Below, piece after piece: positions 17,463 to 26,685 of a stretch of 64,000 nucleotides of DNA. Numbering within the stretch: the stretch's first letter is position 1; every line of letters begins with the position of its first letter. The stretch comes from Rhodococcus sp. RD6.2 (GTDB taxonomy: Bacteria; Actinomycetota; Actinomycetes; Mycobacteriales; Mycobacteriaceae): the NCBI RefSeq assembly GCF_001040705.1, contig NZ_CVQP01000005.1, forward strand, positions 537,477 to 601,476, written 5' to 3'. The notes below the pieces were generated by a model. The model saw only the letters and a list, made by a program, of their open reading frames with translations. It was not told the origin of the DNA and made no database searches. The position numbers and the translations under genes were made by a program.

Positions 17463-18953
17463 TCAGCCCGGATAGCGCCTCGGGGTGAACACCTTCCGCT
17501 CGCCGCCGGACTCCACGACGGTGGTCTGTGACGATCCGACGATGAGCAGGGTCCGCATGTCGACCTCGGACGGCTCGAGCTCGCCGAGCGGAACGATCCG
17601 GACGCTCTCCTCCGGTCCGGCGACGTCGCGGCCGACGATCACCGGGGTCTCGGGGGAGCGGTGCTCGAGCAGCAGGTCCTTCATCGCACCGACCTGCCAC
17701 GTGCGTGACTTCGACGCCGGGTTGTAGACGGCGATCGCCATGTCGGCGGCCGCGACCGCGGAGATGCGGCGCGCGACGACGTCCCACGGCTTGAGCCGGT
17801 CGGACAGCGAGATCATCGCGTAGTCGTGCCCCAGTGGTGCGCCGACCCGGCTGGCGACGGCGTGCGCGGCGGTCATGCCGGGCAGCACCCGCACCGGCAC
17901 GTCACGCCACTGCTCGTCGGCGGCCATCTCGATCACCGCCGCCGCCATCGCGAACACGCCGGGATCACCGGAGGAGACCACCGCGACGCGGGCGCCGCGT
18001 TTGGCGAGGTCCAATGCCATTGCGGCACGCTCGGATTCGACCTTGTTGTCGCTGGCGTGCACGTTCTGGCCGGGGCGCACCGGCACCCGGTCGACGTAGG
18101 TGGTGTAGCCGACGATGTCGGTGGCGCGCGCCAACTCGTCCCGCACCTCCGGTGTCGTCCACGCATCGTCGCCCGGGCCCAGTCCGACGACGGTGACACA
18201 GCCGTCCTCGGCGGCCTGCGTCGCGGCCGGGTTGTTGGACGGGCTCGGCACGATCGCGATCGAGAAGTACGGGACCTGCGACTCGTCGACGTCCGCGGCG
18301 CGCAGCACCCGCTGCCGGTCGCTGCTGGCACGTTCGACGTAGGACGCCTCGGCGAGCCGCCCCGAGTCCTCGAGGGCCTTGCGCACGGCCGGGAAGGTGC
18401 GGCCGAGCTTGAGGATCGCGGCGGAGTCCGTCGCGCGCAGTCGCCGCGTCAGCTCCTCGGCGGGCAGGGTGCCCGGGAGGATCGTGAGGACCTCGTCGCG
18501 TTCGACGAGGGGTACACCGAGCGCGGCGGATGCGGCACTGATCGAGGTGACCCCGGGGATGACCTCGGCGTCGAATCGGTCGCACAGCCGTTTGTGCATG
18601 TGCATGTAGGAGCTGTAGAACAGCGGGTCGCCCGCGGCGAGCAGGGCGACGGTGCGACCGGCGGCGAGGTGCGCGGCGAGGGTTTCGGATGCCTCCGCGT
18701 AGAAGTCGTCGATGGCGCCCTGGTAACCGCCGGGATGGTCCACCGTCTCGGTGGTGACCGGGTAGACGAGGTGTTCCTCGATCTGGCCGTCGCGCATGTA
18801 GGGCGCGGCGACGGCGCGGGAGATGCTGCGTCCGTGCCGGGCGCTGTGGAACGCGACGACGTCGGCGTCACCGATGATCCGGGCCGCCTTGACGGTGACC
18901 AGTTCGGGGTCGCCGGGGCCGAGACCGATTCCCCAGAGTTTCCCGGCCATCAT
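17463..18953 (-). CDS. cobIJ: Fused CobI-CobJ: precorrin-2 C20-methyltransferase and precorrin-3B C17-methyltransferase
   Basis: This 496-residue protein holds two tetrapyrrole methylase domains. The first (about 1-240: [39 protein letters not shown]) is CobI-like and methylates C20 of precorrin-2. The second (about 255-490: [40 protein letters not shown]) is CobJ-like and methylates C17 with ring contraction. The same fusion occurs in M. tuberculosis (CobIJ). Its ATG overlaps the cobH stop (ATGA), so cobG-cobH-cobIJ form a coupled operon. A much longer in-frame extension upstream is a shadow of cobH. Confidence 0.94.
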   Translation of the reverse strand: MMAGKLWGIGLGPGDPELVTVKAARIIGDADVVAFHSARHGRSISRAVAAPYMRDGQIEEHLVYPVTTETVDHPGGYQGAIDDFYAEASETLAAHLAAGRTVALLAAGDPLFYSSYMHMHKRLCDRFDAEVIPGVTSISAASAALGVPLVERDEVLTILPGTLPAEELTRRLRATDSAAILKLGRTFPAVRKALEDSGRLAEASYVERASSDRQRVLRAADVDESQVPYFSIAIVPSPSNNPAATQAAEDGCVTVVGLGPGDDAWTTPEVRDELARATDIVGYTTYVDRVPVRPGQNVHASDNKVESERAAMALDLAKRGARVAVVSSGDPGVFAMAAAVIEMAADEQWRDVPVRVLPGMTAAHAVASRVGAPLGHDYAMISLSDRLKPWDVVARRISAVAAADMAIAVYNPASKSRTWQVGAMKDLLLEHRSPETPVIVGRDVAGPEESVRIVPLGELEPSEVDMRTLLIVGSSQTTVVESGGERKVFTPRRYPG

Positions 18954-19576
18954 TCGACCTCCGTCGCGATCGCGTTGAGGGCTGCGGCCGTGATCGCGCT
19001 GCCCCCGCGCCGTCCCCGCACCACGATGTGGTCGATGGCGCCGGCGCGGACGATGAGGTCCTCCTTGGATTCGGCGGCACCGATGAACCCGACCGGGCAC
19101 CCGATGATCGCCGCAGGCTTCGGAGCGCCCTGGTCGATCATGTCCAGCAGGTGGAACAGCGCGGTCGGGGCGTTGCCGATCGCGACGACCGCACCCTCGA
19201 GCTTCGGACCCCACAGTTCCAGTGCGGCGGCCGACCGGGTGTTACCGAGACGTTCGGCGATCACCGGTACCCGCGGGTCGCCGAGCATACACACCACATC
19301 GTTGTTGGCGGGCAGTCGCTTTCGCGTCACACCCGAGGCGACCATCGTCGCGTCGCAGAAGATCGGCGCTCCGCTGCGCAGCGCACCTCGGGCGGCCGAG
19401 ACCACTCCCGGCGTGAACGCGACGTCGGACGTGAGGTCGACCTGGCCGCATGCGTGAATCATCCGCACGACCACCTGCGCGACGTCCGCGGGGAACCGAG
19501 ACAGGTCCGATTCGGCGCGGATCGTGGCGAAGGACTGGCGGTAGATCTCTGCGCCGTCGCGGATGTAGTCGGTCAT
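18950..19576 (-). CDS. cobH: Precorrin-8X methylmutase CobH
   Basis: This 208-residue enzyme moves the C11 methyl group of precorrin-8X to C12, giving hydrogenobyrinic acid. The conserved catalytic histidine lies in [11 protein letters not shown], followed by [35 protein letters not shown] and [16 protein letters not shown], all family landmarks. The start is [16 protein letters not shown], where homologues begin. It sits 18 bp after cobG and overlaps cobIJ by four bases. Confidence 0.94.
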   Translation of the reverse strand: MTDYIRDGAEIYRQSFATIRAESDLSRFPADVAQVVVRMIHACGQVDLTSDVAFTPGVVSAARGALRSGAPIFCDATMVASGVTRKRLPANNDVVCMLGDPRVPVIAERLGNTRSAAALELWGPKLEGAVVAIGNAPTALFHLLDMIDQGAPKPAAIIGCPVGFIGAAESKEDLIVRAGAIDHIVVRGRRGGSAITAAALNAIATEVE

Positions 19577-19594
19577 GGCGCACACGATATTGGG

Positions 19595-20749
19595 TCAGCG
19601 TGCGGGCGGGTCCACCCGGTAGCCGTCGTCAGTGGCGACGACGTCCGTGACGGCGCCGCGCGGTCGTCCGCAGCGGCGTTCGCATCCGGCCCAGTGCTGG
19701 CGCCCCTCCGCGGGCAGCGTTTCGGTCTCGACGGCGCGCACCGCGTCGGCTCGCACGTCGGTGAGGGACTTCGCGCATCCGGGTTGGCCGGCGCAGGCGC
19801 TGACCTGCAGCCACGGTGAGTCCGCATCGAAGATCAGTCCCATCGGCGCCAGCACCCGCACGACCTGTTCGGCCATGTCCTCGGTCAGGTCGTGCAGTAG
19901 CACCGAGCGCCACGGCGTCACCGTGATCGGGCGGTCGACGGCGACGAGGAAGTCGGCGAGCCGAGCAGGGAGCACCCCGAACCGCAGTCCCGCAGCCAGC
20001 GTGACGCCGCCGTCCGGTTGGTCGATCCAGCCGATCGGTCCCGTCGTCGCGGGCGCGGCCAGCTCGATCACCTCGGCTGTCGCGGACAGCCCGAGACGCT
20101 GCACCACCGCGGCGGGACCGTCCTCGATCTCGTGGAGACGCCACCGCGAACCGCGGATCTCGCGCAGCACCCGCGCCGCGCCCAGGAGCGCCGTGACACC
20201 GTCGTCGGGGCGCAGGCGGACACCGTGGTCGGCGCCCGCGAGGACCAGCGCGATCTCGGTCGGCGTCACCGCGTGCAGTCCGATGTCACCGCGCAGCGCG
20301 GTGACATCGCCGCGGCCGTCGTCGAGGGTGAACAGGACCCGTCCCGGCAGATCCGCGAGGTCGGGGTCGGCGCACAGTCCGGCGTCGACGTCGGCGACCC
20401 AGCCGCGGACGTCGACGAACCCGCCGACCCGACCCGACAGGGGCGTGGCGAGGATGTTGCGGACCCGCTCGTGCGTCGCGGACGGCAGCAGCCGGACCGC
20501 CGCGAGGCGGGCGGCGAACGCCGCCGGGTCCGTCACCGCGCGGAGTTGGACGTTGCCGCGCGACGTCAGTTCGATCTCACCGCCCGCCAGGTCGCGGGAC
20601 GCGTCGGCCAACGCCTGTAACTGTGCCGGGCTGATCGCGCCGCCGGGCAGCCTGGCACGGGACAACGCGCCGTCGGCGGCCTGGTGCACTTGCAGTGCAC
20701 CGGGGCACGCGTCGGGGCGGGAACGGTCGGGGGAGGTGAGCTCGGACAT
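19595..20749 (-). CDS. cobG: Precorrin-3B synthase CobG (oxygen-dependent)
   Basis: This 384-residue monooxygenase is related to sulfite/nitrite reductases. It has the ferredoxin-like half-domain (ELTSRGNVQLRAV) and C-terminal cysteines for a 4Fe-4S cluster (VSACAGQPGCAKS and AGCERRCGRP). It adds oxygen to precorrin-3A, which marks the aerobic B12 route. It is first in the minus-strand operon cobG-cobH-cobIJ. GGAGG lies close before the ATG. The gene is divergent from cobN, and the cobN riboswitch starts only about 40 bp from this start codon, so the cobN promoter probably lies inside cobG. Confidence 0.92.
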   Translation of the reverse strand: MSELTSPDRSRPDACPGALQVHQAADGALSRARLPGGAISPAQLQALADASRDLAGGEIELTSRGNVQLRAVTDPAAFAARLAAVRLLPSATHERVRNILATPLSGRVGGFVDVRGWVADVDAGLCADPDLADLPGRVLFTLDDGRGDVTALRGDIGLHAVTPTEIALVLAGADHGVRLRPDDGVTALLGAARVLREIRGSRWRLHEIEDGPAAVVQRLGLSATAEVIELAAPATTGPIGWIDQPDGGVTLAAGLRFGVLPARLADFLVAVDRPITVTPWRSVLLHDLTEDMAEQVVRVLAPMGLIFDADSPWLQVSACAGQPGCAKSLTDVRADAVRAVETETLPAEGRQHWAGCERRCGRPRGAVTDVVATDDGYRVDPPAR

Positions 20750-20785
20750 CGCCTCCAGGGTACGGCGGGCCCACCGGTAGCATCA

Positions 20786-20923
20786 CCAACCATTGCGGCA
20801 GCTCGAGAGGAAGCCGGTGTGATTCCGGTGCGGTCGCGCCACTGTGACCCGGGATTGTCACCGGGAAGCCAGACCCTCCGAGGCTGCCGTCCCGACCAAG
20901 TGGGGCGCGAAACCCCGAGGAGG
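20786..20923 (+). promoter_or_regulatory. Cobalamin riboswitch controlling cobN
   Basis: The conserved core is present in order: GAGGAAGCCGGTG (20807-20819), the B12 box GCCACTGTGA (20838-20847) and GGGAAGCCAGA (20863-20873). A closing stem pairs CGGCAGC (20796-20802) with GCTGCCG (20883-20889). Downstream, GGGG (20902-20905) and CCCC (20913-20916) can form a small hairpin directly against the GAGGAGG ribosome site (20917-20923), eight bases before the cobN GTG. This layout favours control of translation: bound adenosylcobalamin would hide the ribosome site. Confidence 0.93.
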
Positions 20924-20931
20924 CCCGTCAC

Positions 20932-23900
20932 GTGATCCTGCTGCTGTCGACGTCCGACACCGATCTGCTCAGTGCCCGCGCCAGCGGCGCCGACTACCGC
21001 TGGGCGAACCCGTCGAGGCTCCTCGTCGACGACCTGCCCGGCCTCCTCGATGGAGCGGATCTGGTCGTGGTCCGCATCCTCGGCGGCAGGCGGGCGTGGG
21101 AGGACGGGCTGGACGTCGTCCTCGCGGCGGGCACACCGACGGTGGTCCTCGGCGGCGAGCTCGCGCCGGACGCCGACCTCATGGAGCTGTCCACGGTGCC
21201 CGGCAACGTCGCGGCGCAGGCGCACACCTACCTCGCCGAGGGCGGCGCCGCGAACCTGGCGCAGCTGCACGGCTTCCTCTCGGACACCGTCCTTCTCACC
21301 GGCGTCGGCTTCGAGGCGCCCGTGCACACCCCCACCTGGGGTTACCTCGACGACACCCGCTGGTTCCGTGATGTCACATCGGTTCACTCGGCGACCCCCG
21401 ATGTGACATCAGGGAACCCCACAGTGGCGGTGCTGTACTACCGGGCGCAGCACCTGGCGGGGAACACCACGTACGTCGAGGCGCTGTGCCGGGCGATCGC
21501 GGACCGCGGCGCGCGGCCGCTGCCGATCTTCTGCGCGTCGCTGCGGACTCCCGAACCGGAGCTGCTCGACGTGCTCGGCACCGTCGACGCGATGGTGGTG
21601 ACGGTCCTCGCCGCGGGTGGCACGAAACCGGCGGGCGCCTCGGCCGGGGAGGACGACGAGTCGTGGGACGTCACCGCGCTCGCTGCGCTCGACGTGCCGA
21701 TCCTGCAGGGCCTCTGCCTGACGAGCAGTCGTGAGTCCTGGGAGGCGAACGACGACGGGCTGACGCCGCTGGACGTGGCGACGCAGGTCGCGGTGCCGGA
21801 GTTCGACGGACGCATCATCACGGTCCCGTTCTCGTTCAAGGAAGTCGACGCCGACGGCCTCACCACGTACGTCCCCGACGCCGAGCGGGCGGCGCGCGTC
21901 GCGGGCATCGCGGTGCGGCACGCGCGGTTGCGGCACGTCGCCAACTCGGACAAGCGGATCGCGCTGATGATGTCGGCGTATCCGACGAAGCACGCGCGGA
22001 TCGGCAACGCGGTCGGCCTCGACACCCCGGCCAGCGCGATCGCACTTCTGTCGGCGATGCGCGACGCCGGATACGACCTCGGTCCCCGGGACGGGGAGGA
22101 CGCGCTGCCCGGCCTCGCGGACGGCGACGGCGACGCCCTGATCCACGCCCTGATCGCGGCGGGAGGGCAGGACCCGGACTGGCTGACGGCGGAACAGTTG
22201 GAGGGCAACCCGATTCGCATCTCCGCCGCCCGCTACCACGAGTGGTTCGCGACGTTGCCCGCCGACTTCCGGGACGCCGTCGAGGAGCACTGGGGGGCTG
22301 CGCCCGGCGAACTGTACGTCGACCGCAGCGTCGACCCGGCGGGGGAGGTCGTCATCGCGGCCCTGCGGGTCGGCAACGTGGTGCTGATGGTGCAGCCGCC
22401 CCGCGGATTCGGCGAGAACCCGGTCGCGATCTACCACGATCCGGACCTGCCGCCGAGCCACCACTACCTGGCCGCGTACCGCTGGATCTCGGCGGCGGCG
22501 GACGCCGGGGGATTCGGTGCCGATGCGATCGTGCACCTCGGCAAGCACGGCAACCTGGAGTGGCTGCCCGGTAAGACGCTCGGCATGTCGGCGTCGTGCG
22601 GCACCGATGCCGCGCTCGGCGAGCTGCCGCTGATCTACCCGTTCCTGGTCAACGACCCCGGGGAGGGGACGCAGGCGAAGCGCCGCGCCCACGCGACCCT
22701 CGTCGACCATCTGATCCCGCCGATGGCGCGCGCCGAGTCGTACGGCGACATCTCCCGGCTCGAGCAGTTGCTCGACGAGCACTCGAACATCTCCGCGCTC
22801 GACCCGGCGAAGCTGCCTGCGATCCGGCAGCAGATCTGGACGTTGATGCGGGCCGCGAAGATGGACCACGACCTCGGGCTGGCGGAACGGCCCGAGGAGG
22901 ACGTCTTCGACGACATGCTGCTGCACGTCGACGGCTGGCTGTGTGAAATCAAGGACGTACAGATCCGCGACGGCCTGCACGTGCTCGGGCAGGCGCCGGA
23001 CGGTGACGCCGAGGTCGAACTCGTGCTGGCGGTGCTCCGGGCGAAGCAGATGTGGGGCGGTGAACGCACCGTCCCCGGGCTGCGGGAAGCGTTGGGCCTG
23101 AGCGAGAGCGGCGACGAGGCCCGGGGCCGCGTCGACGAGATCGAGCAGACCGCGCACGGCCTGGTCGCCGCGTTGCAGAAGGCCGACTGGGACCGCGCCG
23201 CCGCTCGCGAGATCGGCGCCGCGCACGGCGACCAGGTCGTCGCGGTGCTCGAGTTCGCCGCCACCGAGGTCGTCCCGCGACTGCGCGGCACGTCCCGCGA
23301 GATCGATCAGGTGCTGCGCGCACTCGACGGCCGGTTCATCGAGGCGGGACCGAGCGGGTCGCCGCTGCGCGGCCTGGTCAACGTGTTGCCGACCGGGCGG
23401 AACTTCTACTCGGTCGACCCGAAAGCGGTGCCGTCGCGGCTCGCGTGGGAGACGGGTCAGGCGATGGCGGAGTCGCTGCTCGCCCGCTACCTCTCCGACC
23501 ACGGCACCTACCCGACGTCGGTCGGTCTGTCCGTGTGGGGGACGTCGGCGATGCGCACGTCCGGCGACGACATCGCGGAAGTGTTTGCGCTGCTCGGTGT
23601 CCGGCCGGTGTGGGACGAGGCGTCGCGCCGCGTCACCACACTGGAGGTCGTCGACCTCGAGGAGTTGGGCCGTCCCCGCATCGACGTGACGGTCCGCATC
23701 TCCGGGTTCTTCCGGGACGCGTTCCCGCACGTCCTCGCCCTGCTCGACGACGCGGTGCGGATGGTCGCAGGCCTCGACGAGCCGGCCGAACGGAACTTCG
23801 TCCGCGCGCACGCGCAGGCGGACCTCGCGGAGCACGGCGACGAGCGCCGCGCCACCACCCGCATCTTCGGCTCGAAGCCGGGCACGTACGGAGCGGGCCT

Positions 23901-24576
23901 GCTGCAGCTGATCGACTCGAAGTCGTGGCGCGGCGACGCCGATCTCGCGCAGGTGTACACGACGTGGGGCGGCTACGCCTACGGCCGCGGCCTCGACGGC
24001 GCGCCCGCCGCGGACGACATGCGGACCGCGTACAAGCGAATCGCGGTGGCCGCCAAGAACACCGACACCCGCGAGCACGACATCGCGGACTCCGATGACT
24101 ACTTCCAGTACCACGGCGGCATGGTGGCAACGGTGCGCGCGCTGACCGGCAAGGACCCCGAGGCGTACATCGGCGACAGCACCCGCCCGGACGCGGTGCG
24201 CACCCGCACCCTGTCCGAGGAGACCGCGCGGGTGTTCCGGGCCCGGGTGGTGAACCCGCGGTGGCTCGAGGCGATGCGCCGCCACGGCTACAAGGGTGCG
24301 TTCGAGATGGCCGCGACCGTCGACTACCTGTTCGGGTACGACGCCACCACGAATGTCGTCGCGGACTGGATGTACGAGAAGCTCGCCGAGACGTACGTCC
24401 TCGACGAGCAGAACCGGGCGTTCATGGAGAAGTCGAATCCGTGGGCACTGCACGGCATCGCGGAGCGGTTGCTCGAAGCCGTGGAGCGGGACATGTGGGA
24501 GGAGCCGACGCAGGAGATCCTGGACGGGCTCCGGAAGGTGTACCTCGAGACGGAGGGCGACCTCGAGGACCGCTAG
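20932..24576 (+). CDS. cobN: Cobaltochelatase large subunit CobN
   Basis: This 1214-residue subunit of the ATP-dependent CobNST cobaltochelatase inserts Co(II) into hydrogenobyrinic acid a,c-diamide. Landmarks are AVLYYRAQHLAGNTTYVEAL in the N-terminal part, MMSAYPTKHARIGNAVGLDT, VHLGKHGNLEWLPGKTLGMS and LPTGRNFYSVDPKAVPSR, which hold the metal- and substrate-binding histidines of the CobN/BchH family. Length is typical (about 1200). GTG start with GAGGAGG eight bases upstream, under a cobalamin riboswitch. cobS and cobT are not in the window. A large antisense frame opposite it is a codon-bias shadow. Confidence 0.96.
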   Translation: MILLLSTSDTDLLSARASGADYRWANPSRLLVDDLPGLLDGADLVVVRILGGRRAWEDGLDVVLAAGTPTVVLGGELAPDADLMELSTVPGNVAAQAHTYLAEGGAANLAQLHGFLSDTVLLTGVGFEAPVHTPTWGYLDDTRWFRDVTSVHSATPDVTSGNPTVAVLYYRAQHLAGNTTYVEALCRAIADRGARPLPIFCASLRTPEPELLDVLGTVDAMVVTVLAAGGTKPAGASAGEDDESWDVTALAALDVPILQGLCLTSSRESWEANDDGLTPLDVATQVAVPEFDGRIITVPFSFKEVDADGLTTYVPDAERAARVAGIAVRHARLRHVANSDKRIALMMSAYPTKHARIGNAVGLDTPASAIALLSAMRDAGYDLGPRDGEDALPGLADGDGDALIHALIAAGGQDPDWLTAEQLEGNPIRISAARYHEWFATLPADFRDAVEEHWGAAPGELYVDRSVDPAGEVVIAALRVGNVVLMVQPPRGFGENPVAIYHDPDLPPSHHYLAAYRWISAAADAGGFGADAIVHLGKHGNLEWLPGKTLGMSASCGTDAALGELPLIYPFLVNDPGEGTQAKRRAHATLVDHLIPPMARAESYGDISRLEQLLDEHSNISALDPAKLPAIRQQIWTLMRAAKMDHDLGLAERPEEDVFDDMLLHVDGWLCEIKDVQIRDGLHVLGQAPDGDAEVELVLAVLRAKQMWGGERTVPGLREALGLSESGDEARGRVDEIEQTAHGLVAALQKADWDRAAAREIGAAHGDQVVAVLEFAATEVVPRLRGTSREIDQVLRALDGRFIEAGPSGSPLRGLVNVLPTGRNFYSVDPKAVPSRLAWETGQAMAESLLARYLSDHGTYPTSVGLSVWGTSAMRTSGDDIAEVFALLGVRPVWDEASRRVTTLEVVDLEELGRPRIDVTVRISGFFRDAFPHVLALLDDAVRMVAGLDEPAERNFVRAHAQADLAEHGDERRATTRIFGSKPGTYGAGLLQLIDSKSWRGDADLAQVYTTWGGYAYGRGLDGAPAADDMRTAYKRIAVAAKNTDTREHDIADSDDYFQYHGGMVATVRALTGKDPEAYIGDSTRPDAVRTRTLSEETARVFRARVVNPRWLEAMRRHGYKGAFEMAATVDYLFGYDATTNVVADWMYEKLAETYVLDEQNRAFMEKSNPWALHGIAERLLEAVERDMWEEPTQEILDGLRKVYLETEGDLEDR

Positions 24577-24603
24577 GGTAGGTCTCCGAACCCAGACCAC
24601 GGC

Positions 24604-24638
24604 GATGGGGCCGAACCGGATTCCGGTTCGGCCCCATC
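24604..24638. terminator. Bidirectional terminator between cobN and the MFS gene
   Basis: A 17-bp perfect palindrome (GATGGGGCCGAACCGGA and its complement, one base between them) lies between the convergent ends of cobN and the MFS gene. It can fold equally on both strands. Confidence 0.85.
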
Positions 24639-24642
24639 CTGT

Positions 24643-26130
24643 TCAGGCCGCGTTCGCCTTTCCCCGGCGGATCAGCAGGGTGAAGCCGATCGCCGCGAGC
24701 GATGCCACGCTCAGCATCACGACGATCGCGGTCAGTCCGCTCGTCGTGTTGGCGCCGCTCGACAGTGCGGTGCTCGCGAGGATCATCGTTGCGATGGAGA
24801 CACCGATGCCACTGCCTCCGGTACGGATGACGGCGTTGGTGCCTGCGGCCTCGCTGGTGGAATGCTCGGGTACGGCCTCGACGAGCAGGTTCGGCAGGGC
24901 GGTGTAGGCGAACGCCGTCGCCACCGACACGGTGATGACCATGATCATCATGCCGATGACGGAGTCGTGGAACACGAACAGCATCGCGTTGCCGATCAGG
25001 AACAACGTGCTGCCGATGAGCATCGAGGTGCGGGCACCGACCGCCGCGGCGATCCGCCCACTGAGCGGAGTGCACACGAACCCGAACATCGATCCGGCGA
25101 AGGAGAGCCAGCCGGCGTTGGTCGGGGTCAGGCCGAGACCGAACGGCGCGGTGGTCGGGGACTGCAGGACAATCGGGATGATCATCGTCGTCACACCGAT
25201 GGGGCCGATCGAGATCGCGAACGTCGCGAGCATCGTCAGCGCGAACTTGCGGTTCGAGAACTGCCGGATGTTGACGATCGGCGAGGTCGTCCGCAGCTCC
25301 CAGAACACCCACAGCACCAGCGCGACGACGCCGCCGAGCACCAGGCCGAGGGTGGCGGGGTTCGTCCAGCCCCAGGCGGTGGACTTGTTCACGCCGAGAA
25401 GAACAGCGGCGATGGCAGGCACGAACGCGACCGCGCCGACGTAGTCCACGGTCTCCTTCGTACCGGTCGGCCGCCGCCAGGGCAGCACGAACACCACGAG
25501 GGCGATGGCGCCGATCGCGTACACCGCCGCGACGAGAAAGATCATGTGCCAGCTGGCGTGGTCCAGCAGGACGCCGGCGACCAGCAGCGAGGCCGATCCG
25601 GCGGCCACCGCGGACCCTGAGATGATCGCCACCGCCACCGGGACCCGGGATGCGGGTAGGTGCTCGCGGGCCAGTCCGATGCACAGCGGGAGGATCGCAC
25701 CGGCGACACCCTGGATGGCGCGCCCGGCGATGATCCAGCCGATACTGTCGCCGACCGCGCTCACGATCGACCCGACGGCGGCCGCGCACAGCAGCACGAT
25801 CAGCACACGTTCGCGGCCGTACATGTCGCCGAGCCGCCCACACACCGCCGCCGACGCGGCAGCCACCAGCAGGAACGCGGTCACGGCCCAGCCGACGGTC
25901 GCGGCGTCACTGTGGAACTCCGCAATGAACGTCGGAATGGCGGCGTACACCATCGACGTCTCGAATGCGCTGATGACCTCCACCGCCACGAGGACCGCAA
26001 TGATCACCCAGGCGGAGCGCTGCCGGTCGTACCAACCGCTGCGGCGACCTCCTGCGGGAATCTCATCGACTCGAATCTGGTCTGTTGTTGTCACTGGACA
26101 CCCGTCTGCCGTCAACCGGAATTCCGGCAA
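24643..26130 (-). CDS. MFS drug/proton antiporter (DHA2-like, 14 membrane segments)
   Basis: This 495-residue membrane protein has about 14 hydrophobic segments. Motif A lies in the loop after segment 2 (GRLGDMYGRERVLIV), and AGRAIQGVAGAILPLCIGLA matches the segment 4-5 region of DHA2 multidrug antiporters. A polar N-terminal tail of about 35 residues precedes segment 1. The start is uncertain: TTG at 26130 has a GAGG eight bases upstream, whereas GTG at 26094 (VTTTDQIRVDE) lacks a clear site. Substrate is unknown; it belongs with small-molecule exporters. Lack of link with the cob genes and a strong shared terminator suggest an independent unit. Confidence 0.87.
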   Translation of the reverse strand: MPEFRLTADGCPVTTTDQIRVDEIPAGGRRSGWYDRQRSAWVIIAVLVAVEVISAFETSMVYAAIPTFIAEFHSDAATVGWAVTAFLLVAAASAAVCGRLGDMYGRERVLIVLLCAAAVGSIVSAVGDSIGWIIAGRAIQGVAGAILPLCIGLAREHLPASRVPVAVAIISGSAVAAGSASLLVAGVLLDHASWHMIFLVAAVYAIGAIALVVFVLPWRRPTGTKETVDYVGAVAFVPAIAAVLLGVNKSTAWGWTNPATLGLVLGGVVALVLWVFWELRTTSPIVNIRQFSNRKFALTMLATFAISIGPIGVTTMIIPIVLQSPTTAPFGLGLTPTNAGWLSFAGSMFGFVCTPLSGRIAAAVGARTSMLIGSTLFLIGNAMLFVFHDSVIGMMIMVITVSVATAFAYTALPNLLVEAVPEHSTSEAAGTNAVIRTGGSGIGVSIATMILASTALSSGANTTSGLTAIVVMLSVASLAAIGFTLLIRRGKANAA

Positions 26131-26231
26131 GCCGAAACCTCATTGCTTGCACGACGGTCAAGGTAGGGTTTTACGGAATGTCACACGGGTTGCTTCCCGG
26201 TGACCGAGACCACAGCCCCTAGGCTGCTGTC

Positions 26232-26612
26232 ATGGGTGCCTCATTCGGCGATGTCGCCGCAGCGAAATACGTTCTGCTCACCACGTTCCGCAAGGACGGG
26301 ACGCCGGTGTCGACCCCCCTGTGGGCCGCCCTCGACGGCGACCGGTTGCTGATGTGGACGGTGACCGACTCGTGGAAGGTCAAGCGGATCCGGCGGAATC
26401 CGCGGGTGACGGTCGCGGCATGCGACGTTCGCGGCAACCCGAAGGGCCCCGCGGTCGAGGCGACCGCGGAGATCCTCGACGTCGCGGGCACGGACCTCGC
26501 TCGCGACGCGATCGCCAAACGCTACGGACTTCTCGGGTGGATCATCATGAAGGGGAGCCTGCTGCGGCGGGGCCGGTCCGGCACGATCGGCCTGGCGGTG
26601 ACCGCCCAGTAG
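26232..26612 (+). CDS. PPOX-class F420-dependent oxidoreductase (Rv2061c-like)
   Basis: This 126-residue split-barrel flavin/deazaflavin-binding protein contains AAKYVLLTTFRKDGTPVSTP at the N-terminus, LLMWTVTDSWKVKRIRRNPR for phosphate binding and VEATAEILDVAG. It fits the Rv2061-type F420 subfamily, whose gene lies next to cobN in M. tuberculosis. The ATG at 26232 has weak upstream signals, but the N-terminus is as expected. Substrate unknown. It is divergent from the MFS gene with about 100 bp between. Confidence 0.85.
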   Translation: MGASFGDVAAAKYVLLTTFRKDGTPVSTPLWAALDGDRLLMWTVTDSWKVKRIRRNPRVTVAACDVRGNPKGPAVEATAEILDVAGTDLARDAIAKRYGLLGWIIMKGSLLRRGRSGTIGLAVTAQ

Positions 26613-26685
26613 CAGACCGCATGGCCCGAGCGGAGTTCCGGATCGAACCGGATATCCGCCCGGGCCACGCGACTCGGTTCGGAGG

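Noticed and set aside
21409-24600. 1063-codon open frame on the minus strand opposite cobN
   Set aside because: It mirrors cobN codons in a high-GC gene, has no family motif, and would overlap a certain gene for its full length.
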